DNA of 64,000 nucleotides. Source: UBA8941 sp963780545 (GTDB lineage Archaea > Thermoproteota > Bathyarchaeia > TCS64). Positions 44,049-51,819 of the stretch are shown here, piece after piece. Under the pieces are notes generated by a model. The model did not search any database. It worked only from the letters and a program-made list of their open reading frames with translations, and was not told the origin of the DNA. The DNA lies in assembly GCA_963780545.1 (NCBI GenBank), contig CAWACK010000008.1, positions 434,001 through 498,000 of the forward strand. The letters are read 5' to 3'. The position numbers were made by a program, and so were the translations under genes. Within the stretch, counting starts at the first letter, position 1; every line of letters begins with the position of its first letter.

Positions 44049-44765
44049 ATGAAGATCGATGTTGTTATGTTAATAGCGGGTCTGCCCGAGGCGGATTTAA
44101 AGAAGAGGAGGGAAATCTTACAATCCTACGCCTCACCCGGGACGGAAGTAAGACTAGTTATGACCAAGAATGCGCCACCGTCCGTGGACTCTCTGGCGGA
44201 GATGGAGCTTGCGGCTCCAGGTATTCTCGAACGTGTTGTACAGTCGGAGAGGGAGGGTGCTGACGCTGTGCTGATCTGGGGAGGACATGACCCATCACTA
44301 CTGTCGGCTCGGAGCCTTGTCGACATCCCCGTTATCGGCCCAGGGAGTGCATCAATGCACATCGCCGCCTTTCTCGCCGACTACTTCAGCTTAATAGTCC
44401 AGCTCCCCGAGGTTGAGCAACTCGCCTGGCGCCAGATAAGAGATTATAGGTTAGAAGAGAAATGCGTCGGAATATACAGCGTCGACATACCTGTATTGGA
44501 GCTTGGTAAAGAGGAGAATTATGACGCAGTGAAGGATACTGTGATCGAATCGATAGAGGCAGGCGCTGACTCTGTTTGCTTCGGATGCATGGCTCTCAAC
44601 AACCACGTCGACAGACTCACCGAGGAACTGAGAGAGACCCACCCGGGAGCGACTATAATTCATCCTGGTAGAACCTCGATCAAGTTAGCGGAGATACTAG
44701 TGGAGCTCGGTCTAACCCAGAGTAGGTTCACCTACCCTAGTCCACCCAAGCCTATAAAACTCTGA
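44049..44765 (+). CDS. Asp/Glu/hydantoin racemase family protein
   Basis: A 238-residue protein of the aspartate/glutamate/hydantoin racemase superfamily (two-cysteine acid/base mechanism). The C-terminal Cys is clear in ADSVCFGCMALNNHVDRL. The N-terminal active-site position falls around ILIWGGHDPSLLS, where a Cys is not present: GGHD is seen where HyuE and related enzymes have a (G)C(x)3(D) motif. So the racemase activity is uncertain; an isomerase or decarboxylase role (as in AMDase-like members) is possible. Confidence 0.7.
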   Translation: MKIDVVMLIAGLPEADLKKRREILQSYASPGTEVRLVMTKNAPPSVDSLAEMELAAPGILERVVQSEREGADAVLIWGGHDPSLLSARSLVDIPVIGPGSASMHIAAFLADYFSLIVQLPEVEQLAWRQIRDYRLEEKCVGIYSVDIPVLELGKEENYDAVKDTVIESIEAGADSVCFGCMALNNHVDRLTEELRETHPGATIIHPGRTSIKLAEILVELGLTQSRFTYPSPPKPIKL

Positions 44766-44782
44766 TTCCAAGGTATTACCAA

Positions 44783-45274
44783 ATGCACAAGATGAGACGA
44801 AATGACAAGATCATCGCCGCCGAGGCTGAAGTTAAAACAATACTCAGAGAAGCAAAGCACATCACTATAGCGATGAGCCTAAACGACGAGCCCTATCTCG
44901 TCACCCTAAGCCATGGATACGATGAGGAACATAACTGTATATATTTTCACTGCGCCCACGAAGGAAAAAAGATCGACATCCTTAGAACTAACCCACGCGT
45001 CTGGGGCCAAGCACTCATTGATGGTGGCTACGTGCAGGGGAGCTGCGACCACCTATACAGATCCGCCCAGTTCCACGGCAGGGTCACCTTCGTCGATGAC
45101 CAAGGGGAGAAGGAGCAAGCCCTTCGCATAATGATCAGGCACCTCGATGAGAACCCGGAGAAGATTATAGTAGAGCAAATCACGCCACATTCAACGGGAC
45201 GCATTCTCATCGGCAGGATCGACATCGATTACATGAGTGGAAAAAAAGCCGACAAAATCATTGTACAGCTCTAA
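44783..45274 (+). CDS. Pyridoxamine-5-phosphate oxidase-like flavin-binding protein
   Basis: A 163-residue split-barrel protein, related to PNPOx-like/nitroimidazole reductase (NimA) proteins. The sequence shows HITIAMSLNDEPYLVTLSHG, IYFHCAHEGKKIDILRTNP (flavin-phosphate binding) and QFHGRVTFVDDQGEKEQALR. Such proteins bind FMN or F420 and reduce small substrates. It lies 17 nt after the racemase-like gene, likely in the same operon, and its last 4 nt overlap the arginase-like gene on the other strand. Confidence 0.8.
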   Translation: MHKMRRNDKIIAAEAEVKTILREAKHITIAMSLNDEPYLVTLSHGYDEEHNCIYFHCAHEGKKIDILRTNPRVWGQALIDGGYVQGSCDHLYRSAQFHGRVTFVDDQGEKEQALRIMIRHLDENPEKIIVEQITPHSTGRILIGRIDIDYMSGKKADKIIVQL

Positions 45275-46188
45275 ACGCTCTTCGAGCGGGCCTTCACTCC
45301 ATTTATGACACCCTCGATCATCTTGTATACAGCCTTAAGGGCAATACCCGTCGGGTCGCCACTAGTTGGGAGGCTAGCGACTCCAAACGAGGCAACCTTA
45401 GGATATCTGAAAATCGCCTCAAGAGTAGCAGATAGTTGATTGCTGCTGCAGCCGTCTGGAACCGGGGTCGTGTGACCAGGAACTTCTTCTGCATCGAGAA
45501 CATCGGTGTCAACATGAATGTAGATGATATCTGTGAGGCGGCTAAGGCGGTCCATCTGCAACTTCACGTTGGAACTAAGTCTCCGAATGTCATCTACGGA
45601 AATCTGCTCAATGTCGCTGTTATCTATGATCTCCTGTTCTAAGGGATCAGCGTCACGCAGCCCAGCAAGGACCACGTATCTTGTCGGGAGTGGGATTTCG
45701 AGTCCGCTTTGCCTCCTCAGCCTATGGAGGCAAAGGCCGCACCCGACAGCGACTGGCATCCCACCCATCATCATGCTTAGGCTCGTCTCAGGGGTGTTGA
45801 TGTCTCCGTGGGCATCGAAGTAGACGAGTCCGACTCTTAGTGGCTTCCAGTCGTGGCCGGCGAGCTGGACTCCCGCAAGCATCCCTGTAAGGCCCACGCA
45901 ATTTGATAGGAGGGAGATGTTAAGATCGCCTCTCTTGATCTGACTGGAAACTATTTCCGCCATGTGGCGCCCCGCTAGACCAAGGCGGTTCACCGTACCG
46001 TACTGATTGCGCTCCTCTGGAGTGAGGATTGCAGTCCTCGTCTCCGTCACCTCGACTCGAAGGCGCTCAAGCAGAGGATAAAGGCCTTCCCTCTCCATGA
46101 TGTCAGGGCCATCATCAAACTCTTTCCTAGCGAAGTTCCCGTCGTGGAGGAATTTAGCTATTCCAACTCTCAGCATATCGTCGCCCAA
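45271..46188 (-). CDS. Arginase/agmatinase (ureohydrolase) family protein, atypical
   Basis: A ~305-residue ureohydrolase-fold protein, whose relatives hydrolyse arginine, agmatine or formiminoglutamate. Two of the three metal motifs are present: YFDAHGD and IHVDTDVLDAEEVPG. The first motif (GGDH in typical arginases) is replaced by LLSNCVGLTGMLAG, with Cys near the expected His. Loss of that His ligand suggests a changed metal site; some bacterial and archaeal arginase-like proteins share this NC form. It faces the kor operon and could feed ornithine or another amino acid into it; substrate not known. Confidence 0.78.
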   Translation of the reverse strand: MGDDMLRVGIAKFLHDGNFARKEFDDGPDIMEREGLYPLLERLRVEVTETRTAILTPEERNQYGTVNRLGLAGRHMAEIVSSQIKRGDLNISLLSNCVGLTGMLAGVQLAGHDWKPLRVGLVYFDAHGDINTPETSLSMMMGGMPVAVGCGLCLHRLRRQSGLEIPLPTRYVVLAGLRDADPLEQEIIDNSDIEQISVDDIRRLSSNVKLQMDRLSRLTDIIYIHVDTDVLDAEEVPGHTTPVPDGCSSNQLSATLEAIFRYPKVASFGVASLPTSGDPTGIALKAVYKMIEGVINGVKARSKSV

Positions 46189-46290
46189 ACCTAGTCAATG
46201 TAAGAAACGTCAAGCTACGAGATAGCTTCTCCCTTCTGAGCCGTTATCTTAAAACACAAGCTGGCGATAAGTTCATCTGATTCGACCGAA

Positions 46291-46530
46291 GTGACGCCGT
46301 TGGCTAAGAAGTTTAAGGTCAAAGTGGACGAGTCTACCTGCAAGGGCTGCGGGATATGCGTCCACATCTGCGAGACTAAGGGTGGAAGGAATCTCAAGTA
46401 CGGGGAGAAGAGGACACTCCTAGGTGGAGCCCTCCCCGAAGGTGCAGACAATTGCACAGGCTGTCGCTGGTGCGAACGTTACTGCCCAGACTTCGCGATA
46501 ACTATCGAGGAGGAGTCCGTCGATGCTTAA
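46291..46530 (+). CDS. korD: 2-oxoacid:ferredoxin oxidoreductase, ferredoxin (delta) subunit
   Basis: A 79-residue two-cluster ferredoxin: CKGCGICVHIC and CTGCRWCERYCP. It is the electron-accepting delta subunit of a four-subunit oxidoreductase. Starts GTG 46291; its end overlaps korA by 8 nt. Order korD-A-B-C is as in methanogen 2-oxoglutarate oxidoreductases. Confidence 0.9.
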   Translation: MTPLAKKFKVKVDESTCKGCGICVHICETKGGRNLKYGEKRTLLGGALPEGADNCTGCRWCERYCPDFAITIEEESVDA

Positions 46531-47653
46531 ACCCGGGAAACACCTAGTTCTCGGCAACTTAGCCTGCGCGGAGGGGGCACTTCGCGTAGGGTGCCGCCTT
46601 TTCGCCGGTTACCCAATAACTCCCGCCAACGAGATTACGGAGTATATGAGCGGGGAGCTTCCTAAGGTAGGTGGTTACTTCCTTCAGATGGAGGACGAGA
46701 TCGCTAGCATCGCCGCCTGCATAGGTGGTAGCTGGGCCGGCGCCAAGACTATGACAGCCACATCAGGCCCAGGCTTCAGCCTCATGCAGGAGAACCTCAG
46801 CTACGCCCACATGACAGAGACGCCGCTTGTAGTCGTCGATGTCCAGCGAAGCGGCCCCTCCACAGGCCAGTCCACAGATGCGAGCCAACAGGACTTCTAC
46901 CAAGCCCGCTATGGCGCCCACGGAGACTACGAGGTAATCGCAATAAGCCCATGGAGCGCCCAGGAGATGTTCGACCTCACCGTACGCGCCTTCAATCTCT
47001 CCGAGCAGTATAGGACCCCTGTCTACTTCCTCGCCGACGGTATGATCGGCCATCTCAAGGAGGAGCTGGTAGTTCCTGAAAGTGTAGAGATCATTAACCG
47101 AAAAACGCCTTCCAGCCCAAACGTGACACCCTTCGGGACGGATGACCCATCGCTCGTCCCCGAGATGCCGAAGTTCGGTCAGGGCTACCGTCTCCAAGTC
47201 ACTGGAAGTAGCCATCGCCCTAACGGTGTCCGAGACTACAGCCCAAAGGTTCACTCCGACAAAGTCAGGCGCATCATAAAGAAGATCACGCAGGCAGAAC
47301 CCAAGATCAGGGACGTCACCAAAGTCGACCTCGACGACGCCAAGGTTGCGGTGATAAGCTTCGGCGCCTCCGCACGCCCTAGCTATGGGGCCGTAAAGAA
47401 GCTTCGCGATGAGGGCATCAAAGCGGGGCTCCTCAGGCTAAAGACACTCTGGCCTCTACCCGAGGAGGAATTCATCAGCCTAGCGAACCAGGTCGACGCC
47501 GTCCTGGTCGTCGAGATGAACGCAGGAAAGCTCGTTCGAGAAGTCCAACGCGTCGTCTGTGGCCACACAAAGATTGCCTCACTAACTAGGCTCGGCGGGG
47601 TCACGCCGACGCAGGGAGATATTGCTCAGGAACTAAGGAGGTTAGCCCAATGA
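46523..47653 (+). CDS. korA: 2-oxoacid:ferredoxin oxidoreductase alpha subunit
   Basis: The 376-residue alpha subunit. GYPITPANEITEYMS is the family signature (substrate-near loop), followed by DEIASIAACIGGSWAGAKTM and TATSGPGFSLMQENLSYAHM. The C-terminal KVAVISFGASARPSYGAV is the transketolase C-domain. This subunit arrangement is typical of 2-oxoglutarate or branched-chain 2-oxoacid oxidation to acyl-CoA plus CO2 with reduced ferredoxin. Exact substrate is not decidable by eye. Confidence 0.92.
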   Translation: MLKPGKHLVLGNLACAEGALRVGCRLFAGYPITPANEITEYMSGELPKVGGYFLQMEDEIASIAACIGGSWAGAKTMTATSGPGFSLMQENLSYAHMTETPLVVVDVQRSGPSTGQSTDASQQDFYQARYGAHGDYEVIAISPWSAQEMFDLTVRAFNLSEQYRTPVYFLADGMIGHLKEELVVPESVEIINRKTPSSPNVTPFGTDDPSLVPEMPKFGQGYRLQVTGSSHRPNGVRDYSPKVHSDKVRRIIKKITQAEPKIRDVTKVDLDDAKVAVISFGASARPSYGAVKKLRDEGIKAGLLRLKTLWPLPEEEFISLANQVDAVLVVEMNAGKLVREVQRVVCGHTKIASLTRLGGVTPTQGDIAQELRRLAQ

Positions 47654-48669
47654 AGAACCTAGGACAGCTAAAGGCCGACTATATAGTCCAGAACCTGAAC
47701 GCTTTCTGCCCCGGCTGCGGGAACGGGATAATCCTCAACTGCTTCGTCAGGGCCGTTGACGACCTTGGCCTCAACGTGAATGACATGCTCTGCGTCAGCG
47801 GGATAGGGTGTAGTAGCTGGATACCCAGTCCACACTTCCGCGGAGACACACTCCATACGACCCATGGCCGCGCCTTAGCCTTCGCAACAGGGGCGAAGGT
47901 CTTCAATCCATCACTGAAAACGGTGGTCTTCACTGGAGACGGGGATGGTGCAGGCATCGGCGGCAACCATCTGATTCATGCCGCCCGCCGTAATATCGGT
48001 ATCACATGTATCCTCGTCAATAACTTCAACTATGCGATGACTGGTGGCCAGATCGCCCCAACCACCTTCCACGACTCCAAGACAGTCACAAGCCCCTACG
48101 GTAACCCTGAGCAGCCCTTCGACATCGCTAAGTTGGTTGCCGCTGCGGGTGCCACCTACGTTGCTAAGTGGACCACTAATCACGTCCTCGAGCTTACCAA
48201 GAGCATTAAGGAGGCGATGCAAAACCCCGGCTTCAGCTTTATAGAGGTTCTAAGCCAGTGCCCAACGCAGCAGAGGAATATTCTCGGTGTCCGCGCGCCG
48301 CCTCAGGAGCTCCCCTCCAGACTACTCGACATGCTCGCCGAGAGCACCTACATTATTGACAGAGAGGAGAAGAGTTACATCTACGTCGTCCCCGTGGGGG
48401 AGCCGGAGGCCGCTCTTAAGGCGGTGGAGAAGTCCCTCGGTGACACGGGGAAGACTCGGCTCGTCGACCACATCACACTCGGTAGAGTAGCGCGTGTCGA
48501 CGCTGTCAACATCGAGGCCGCGAAGGCGAAACTCATCATCCCGGAGGTCAAGCGCATCGCCGACGCCCACGAGGGAAAGCAACCAATAGGCGTCTTCGTC
48601 CGAGAAAGCCGCCCCGAGTTCACGGAGGCGCTTCGCGAGGTCGGGAAGCGTGCGAGGGGTGAGCTTTGA
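47650..48669 (+). CDS. korB: 2-oxoacid:ferredoxin oxidoreductase beta subunit
   Basis: A 339-residue thiamine-diphosphate-binding subunit. The first Fe-S/TPP region is FCPGCGNGI, and the TPP/Mg motif is GDGDGAGIGGNHLIHAARRN, followed by NNFNYAMTGGQIAPT. Overlaps korA and korC by 4 nt each, so the three are translationally coupled. The C-terminal ~60 residues extend past the usual end and bind CoA or contact the partner in relatives. Confidence 0.92.
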   Translation: MKNLGQLKADYIVQNLNAFCPGCGNGIILNCFVRAVDDLGLNVNDMLCVSGIGCSSWIPSPHFRGDTLHTTHGRALAFATGAKVFNPSLKTVVFTGDGDGAGIGGNHLIHAARRNIGITCILVNNFNYAMTGGQIAPTTFHDSKTVTSPYGNPEQPFDIAKLVAAAGATYVAKWTTNHVLELTKSIKEAMQNPGFSFIEVLSQCPTQQRNILGVRAPPQELPSRLLDMLAESTYIIDREEKSYIYVVPVGEPEAALKAVEKSLGDTGKTRLVDHITLGRVARVDAVNIEAAKAKLIIPEVKRIADAHEGKQPIGVFVRESRPEFTEALREVGKRARGEL

Positions 48670-49202
48670 TGCAGACCAATATAATGATCTCGGGCACCGG
48701 CGGCCAGGGAGTGATCGCCGCTGCCGATTTTCTCAGCGAGGCCCTCTGGGGTAACGGGCTCCATGTCGTCAATACGCGGAGCTATGGTGCGGAGGCCCGC
48801 GGTGGAAGCGCCATGAGCGTCGTCATCGCCTCAGATAGGGACATTTACGACATACAGTTCGATAAGGCGGACGCTATGTTAGTCCTCAGCCTCCCCGCTT
48901 ACAGGAAGTACGCACCAGTAGCTAAAGAGGGGGCTCTAGTGATGGTGGACAGCCGAGTCCTAGGACGCCTCAAGCCGGAGGAGGTCAGGAAAGATGTGGA
49001 ACAGGTGGCTGTACCCGCAGCGGACATCGCGGAGAAACTGGGGAACCCAATCGTCGCTAACATGGTAATCCTCGGCGCTTACACTAAGAAGACAGGCATC
49101 ATCTCACTCGACCAGCTACGCGCTGCGGTGAAGGCTCTGATGCGTCCACAGTTCCACGAAATAAATCTAAAGGCCATCGAGGCTGGCGCCGCATCCGTCT
49201 GA
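48666..49202 (+). CDS. korC: 2-oxoacid:ferredoxin oxidoreductase gamma subunit
   Basis: A 178-residue gamma subunit with the glycine-rich ISGTGGQGVIAAADFLSE motif, then YGAEARGGSAMSVVIAS and LGAYTKKTGII. It completes the four-subunit enzyme. Its TGA stop is in the same reading frame as the following nudix gene, whose start is unusual. Confidence 0.92.
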   Translation: MMQTNIMISGTGGQGVIAAADFLSEALWGNGLHVVNTRSYGAEARGGSAMSVVIASDRDIYDIQFDKADAMLVLSLPAYRKYAPVAKEGALVMVDSRVLGRLKPEEVRKDVEQVAVPAADIAEKLGNPIVANMVILGAYTKKTGIISLDQLRAAVKALMRPQFHEINLKAIEAGAASV

Positions 49203-49211
49203 GGGACCAAA

Positions 49212-49646
49212 ACGAGCAGGGAATATCCAAAACACCCCATCCCTGGCGTTGCCGGCGTAGTTGTCCGTAACGGGGAGGTTCTCCTCGTTAAACGGGGCAA
49301 CGAACCAAGCAAGGGGAGGTGGGGGATACCTGGAGGCGTAGTTGAGGTCGGTGAGACCATCGAGGAGGCTGTCGTCAGGGAGATAAGGGAGGAGACGGGC
49401 TGCGAGTGCAGGCCCTTGAAGAGCCTCGCCATATTCGACTCCATCAGGAAGGACGACAACGGTCGTGTCCGATGGCACTACGTCCTCTTCGAGTACCTCT
49501 GCAGCTACATCAGCGGAGAGCTCCACGCAAGCGATGACGCTGCTGAGGCACGGTGGGTAGAGCTCACGGACCTCGACTCCGTGGATATAATGGAGAGTAC
49601 AAAAAGGTTCGTGGAGAAAGTCGCCCGTGAAGAGGAGTTTATCTAA
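49212..49646 (+). CDS. Nudix hydrolase with probable ACG start
   Basis: A ~144-residue Nudix hydrolase. The full Nudix box is GGVVEVGETIEEAVVREIRE followed by ETG, with upstream GVAGVVVRNGEVLLVKRGNE and downstream EARWVELTDL. The frame follows korC's TGA directly, with no ATG, GTG or TTG in front of the conserved domain (the first TTG, at 49416, is past the Nudix box). A GAGGG site ends 6 nt before ACG 49212, and the residues after it (SREYPKHPIPGV) match the usual N-terminus of this family, so ACG is the probable start, or ATG was misread or mutated. Substrate (NDP-sugar, dNTP or similar) unknown. Confidence 0.85.
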   Translation, partial: TSREYPKHPIPGVAGVVVRNGEVLLVKRGNEPSKGRWGIPGGVVEVGETIEEAVVREIREETGCECRPLKSLAIFDSIRKDDNGRVRWHYVLFEYLCSYISGELHASDDAAEARWVELTDLDSVDIMESTKRFVEKVAREEEFI

Positions 49647-49737
49647 CCAATCGCGAAAACACCACCGTTAAAAAAAATGGGGCTGGGTCGACTCGAAGCC
49701 GTTTTTAACCCAACGCATCTAAAATTGTTGAGGCGTA

Positions 49738-51819
49738 ATGTTATTCAGGGTCAGCATCGATGTTGGCGGCACATTCACAGATCTCGTCGCCTTAGAAGAG
49801 GAGACTGGTAGACTCGAGAACATCAAGGTACCCACTGTTCCGAGAAACCCGGAAAAGGGTGTAACTGATGCCTTCCAGCAGTTTCTGTATAAGCATCCGA
49901 TGGATAGCGTTCGGATGATAGGCCACGCCACTACAATTGCGACGAACGCTCTACTCGGTCAAATCGATCTCGAAGTACCAAAGTTGGCCCTTGTTACGAC
50001 TCGCGGTTTTCGTGATGTAATTGAGATAGGTCGCCAGCGACGAGCCGAAGTCTACAACCTCTTTTTTCAGCGCCCACATATGCTCGTGGAACGCAGATTT
50101 CGCTTCGAAGTCGACGAGAGAGTAGAGTACGACGGCTCAGTCACAGTACATTTAGACGAGGGACAGCTGGGTAACATATTCGAGGAGATCAGAAGACTTG
50201 AGGTAGGTTCCGTCGCCTTCGCATTCCTAAACAGCTACGCGAACCAGGCCAACGAAGAGGTGGCGATGACCTTAGCTAAAGAGATGCGTGTCTCTCCCTA
50301 CCTAACAGCCTCGAGCAGAGTTTCCAACGAATACCGTGAATATGAGCGGTTCAGCACGGCAGTCGTCAACGCAGCACTAATGCCCATTATACACAAGTAC
50401 CTTACGCGGCTCGAATCCGACCTTAAAGACCTCGCTGTTGAGGCGCCCCTATATGTGATGCAGAGCAACGGCGGACTCTCTACCGCGAGGAACGTCGTTG
50501 AGAAGCCAGCAGCCATTGTTGAGTCAGGTCCGGCAGCTGGGGTCATCGCTGCGGCTTGGCTCGGGGAGCTAAAAGGAGAACGCGACATCATAAGTTTCGA
50601 CATGGGTGGAACAACAGCGAAGGCTGGAACTGTAAGAGGATGGATTCCTGAGGTCGTTCCAGAGTACGAGGTCGCGGGACGTATTCATATGGGCCGCCTA
50701 GTAAAGGGTAGTGGCTATCCCGTGAGGTTTCCCTTCATCGACCTCGCCGAATGTAGCTCGGGTGGAGGGACAATCAACTGGGCAGACGAAGGAGGGGCAT
50801 TAAGAGTCGGGCCAATGAGTGCTGGCGCTTACCCTGGCCCAGCCTGCTATGGTCGCGGAGGTACAGGATCTACCATAACCGACGCTAACCTATTCCTCGG
50901 TCGACTCAACCCTAGTAACCTCCTCAGCGGAAGCATGGAAATCTACCCTAAGAAAGCGGAAAAGGCTCTGAGAGAGCTCGGTACAAAAGTGGGCATGGGA
51001 ACAGAAGAGACAGCTATCAGTGTAATCAGGATCGCAAATTCGATGATGGGAAAGATCCTGCGAATCGTCTCGGTTGAGCGGGGATATGATCCACGAGGCT
51101 TCGTCCTCGTCGCCTTCGGCGGTGCAGGCCCCATGCACGTCTGCGCCCTAGCCGAGGAACTTGAGGTCGATAAGATCATCGTGCCACCGAACCCAGGTAT
51201 GTTCAGCGCCCTCGGTCTCCTAACCGCAGACCTATTCCACGACTATATTCATCCCATAATCAAACGCATTACAACCGTCGACTCGAACGAGATCGAGACG
51301 ATCTACAGGGAGATGGAGAGAGAAGGTATAGAGACGTTGAGGGGGGAAGGCGTCGCCCCAGACAGGATAACCGTCATTCGTCAAGCTGACCTCCGTTATC
51401 TCGGTCAGGCCTTTGAGCTCACAATCGAAGCGCCAAAAAGAGTCACGACGGAGTCACTTGCAACGACGATAATCATGTTTCACCGTCGTCATGCCGAAGC
51501 CTATGGTTACGCAGCCGAGAACGAGCCCATCGAACTTGTTAATCTTCGACTACGGGCCATCGGAGCCATCCCGAAGCCGAGCCTTAGAGGGCAGCGAACC
51601 TATGGAGAGCCAAAGAAGAAAGAAAGCCGCAGGGTCTACTTCGAGACAAATGGCGTCTGGGCCGACACCCCCGTTTACGAGAGAGGCGACGGCTGGATCA
51701 GCGGATTCGACGGCCCCGCCATCGTGGAGCAGTACGACTCCACTACAGTCGTCTACCCTGGTTGGCGAGCGGAAATAGACGACGTAGGTGACATAGTCTT
51801 AGGGAGGATGAAGAAATGA
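49738..51819 (+). CDS. hyuA: Hydantoinase/oxoprolinase subunit A
   Basis: A 693-residue ATP-binding subunit of the HyuA/acetone carboxylase beta family. The N-terminal actin-like phosphate loop is SIDVGGTFTDLV; the second phosphate loop lies at DIISFDMGGTTAKAG and the third around RGYDPRGFVLVAFGGAGPMH. With HyuB it hydrolyses N-methylhydantoin, 5-oxoproline or related lactams using ATP. TATA-like TTTTTAAC (49702-49709) lies ~30 nt upstream. The stop overlaps hyuB (ATGA). Confidence 0.9.
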   Translation: MLFRVSIDVGGTFTDLVALEEETGRLENIKVPTVPRNPEKGVTDAFQQFLYKHPMDSVRMIGHATTIATNALLGQIDLEVPKLALVTTRGFRDVIEIGRQRRAEVYNLFFQRPHMLVERRFRFEVDERVEYDGSVTVHLDEGQLGNIFEEIRRLEVGSVAFAFLNSYANQANEEVAMTLAKEMRVSPYLTASSRVSNEYREYERFSTAVVNAALMPIIHKYLTRLESDLKDLAVEAPLYVMQSNGGLSTARNVVEKPAAIVESGPAAGVIAAAWLGELKGERDIISFDMGGTTAKAGTVRGWIPEVVPEYEVAGRIHMGRLVKGSGYPVRFPFIDLAECSSGGGTINWADEGGALRVGPMSAGAYPGPACYGRGGTGSTITDANLFLGRLNPSNLLSGSMEIYPKKAEKALRELGTKVGMGTEETAISVIRIANSMMGKILRIVSVERGYDPRGFVLVAFGGAGPMHVCALAEELEVDKIIVPPNPGMFSALGLLTADLFHDYIHPIIKRITTVDSNEIETIYREMEREGIETLRGEGVAPDRITVIRQADLRYLGQAFELTIEAPKRVTTESLATTIIMFHRRHAEAYGYAAENEPIELVNLRLRAIGAIPKPSLRGQRTYGEPKKKESRRVYFETNGVWADTPVYERGDGWISGFDGPAIVEQYDSTTVVYPGWRAEIDDVGDIVLGRMKK

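Noticed and set aside
49200..49202. korC TGA read as selenocysteine or as pyrrolysine-like recoding
   Set aside because: No SECIS-like hairpin or selenoprotein family fits, pyrrolysine uses TAG, and a new start at ACG with a good ribosome binding site is simpler.
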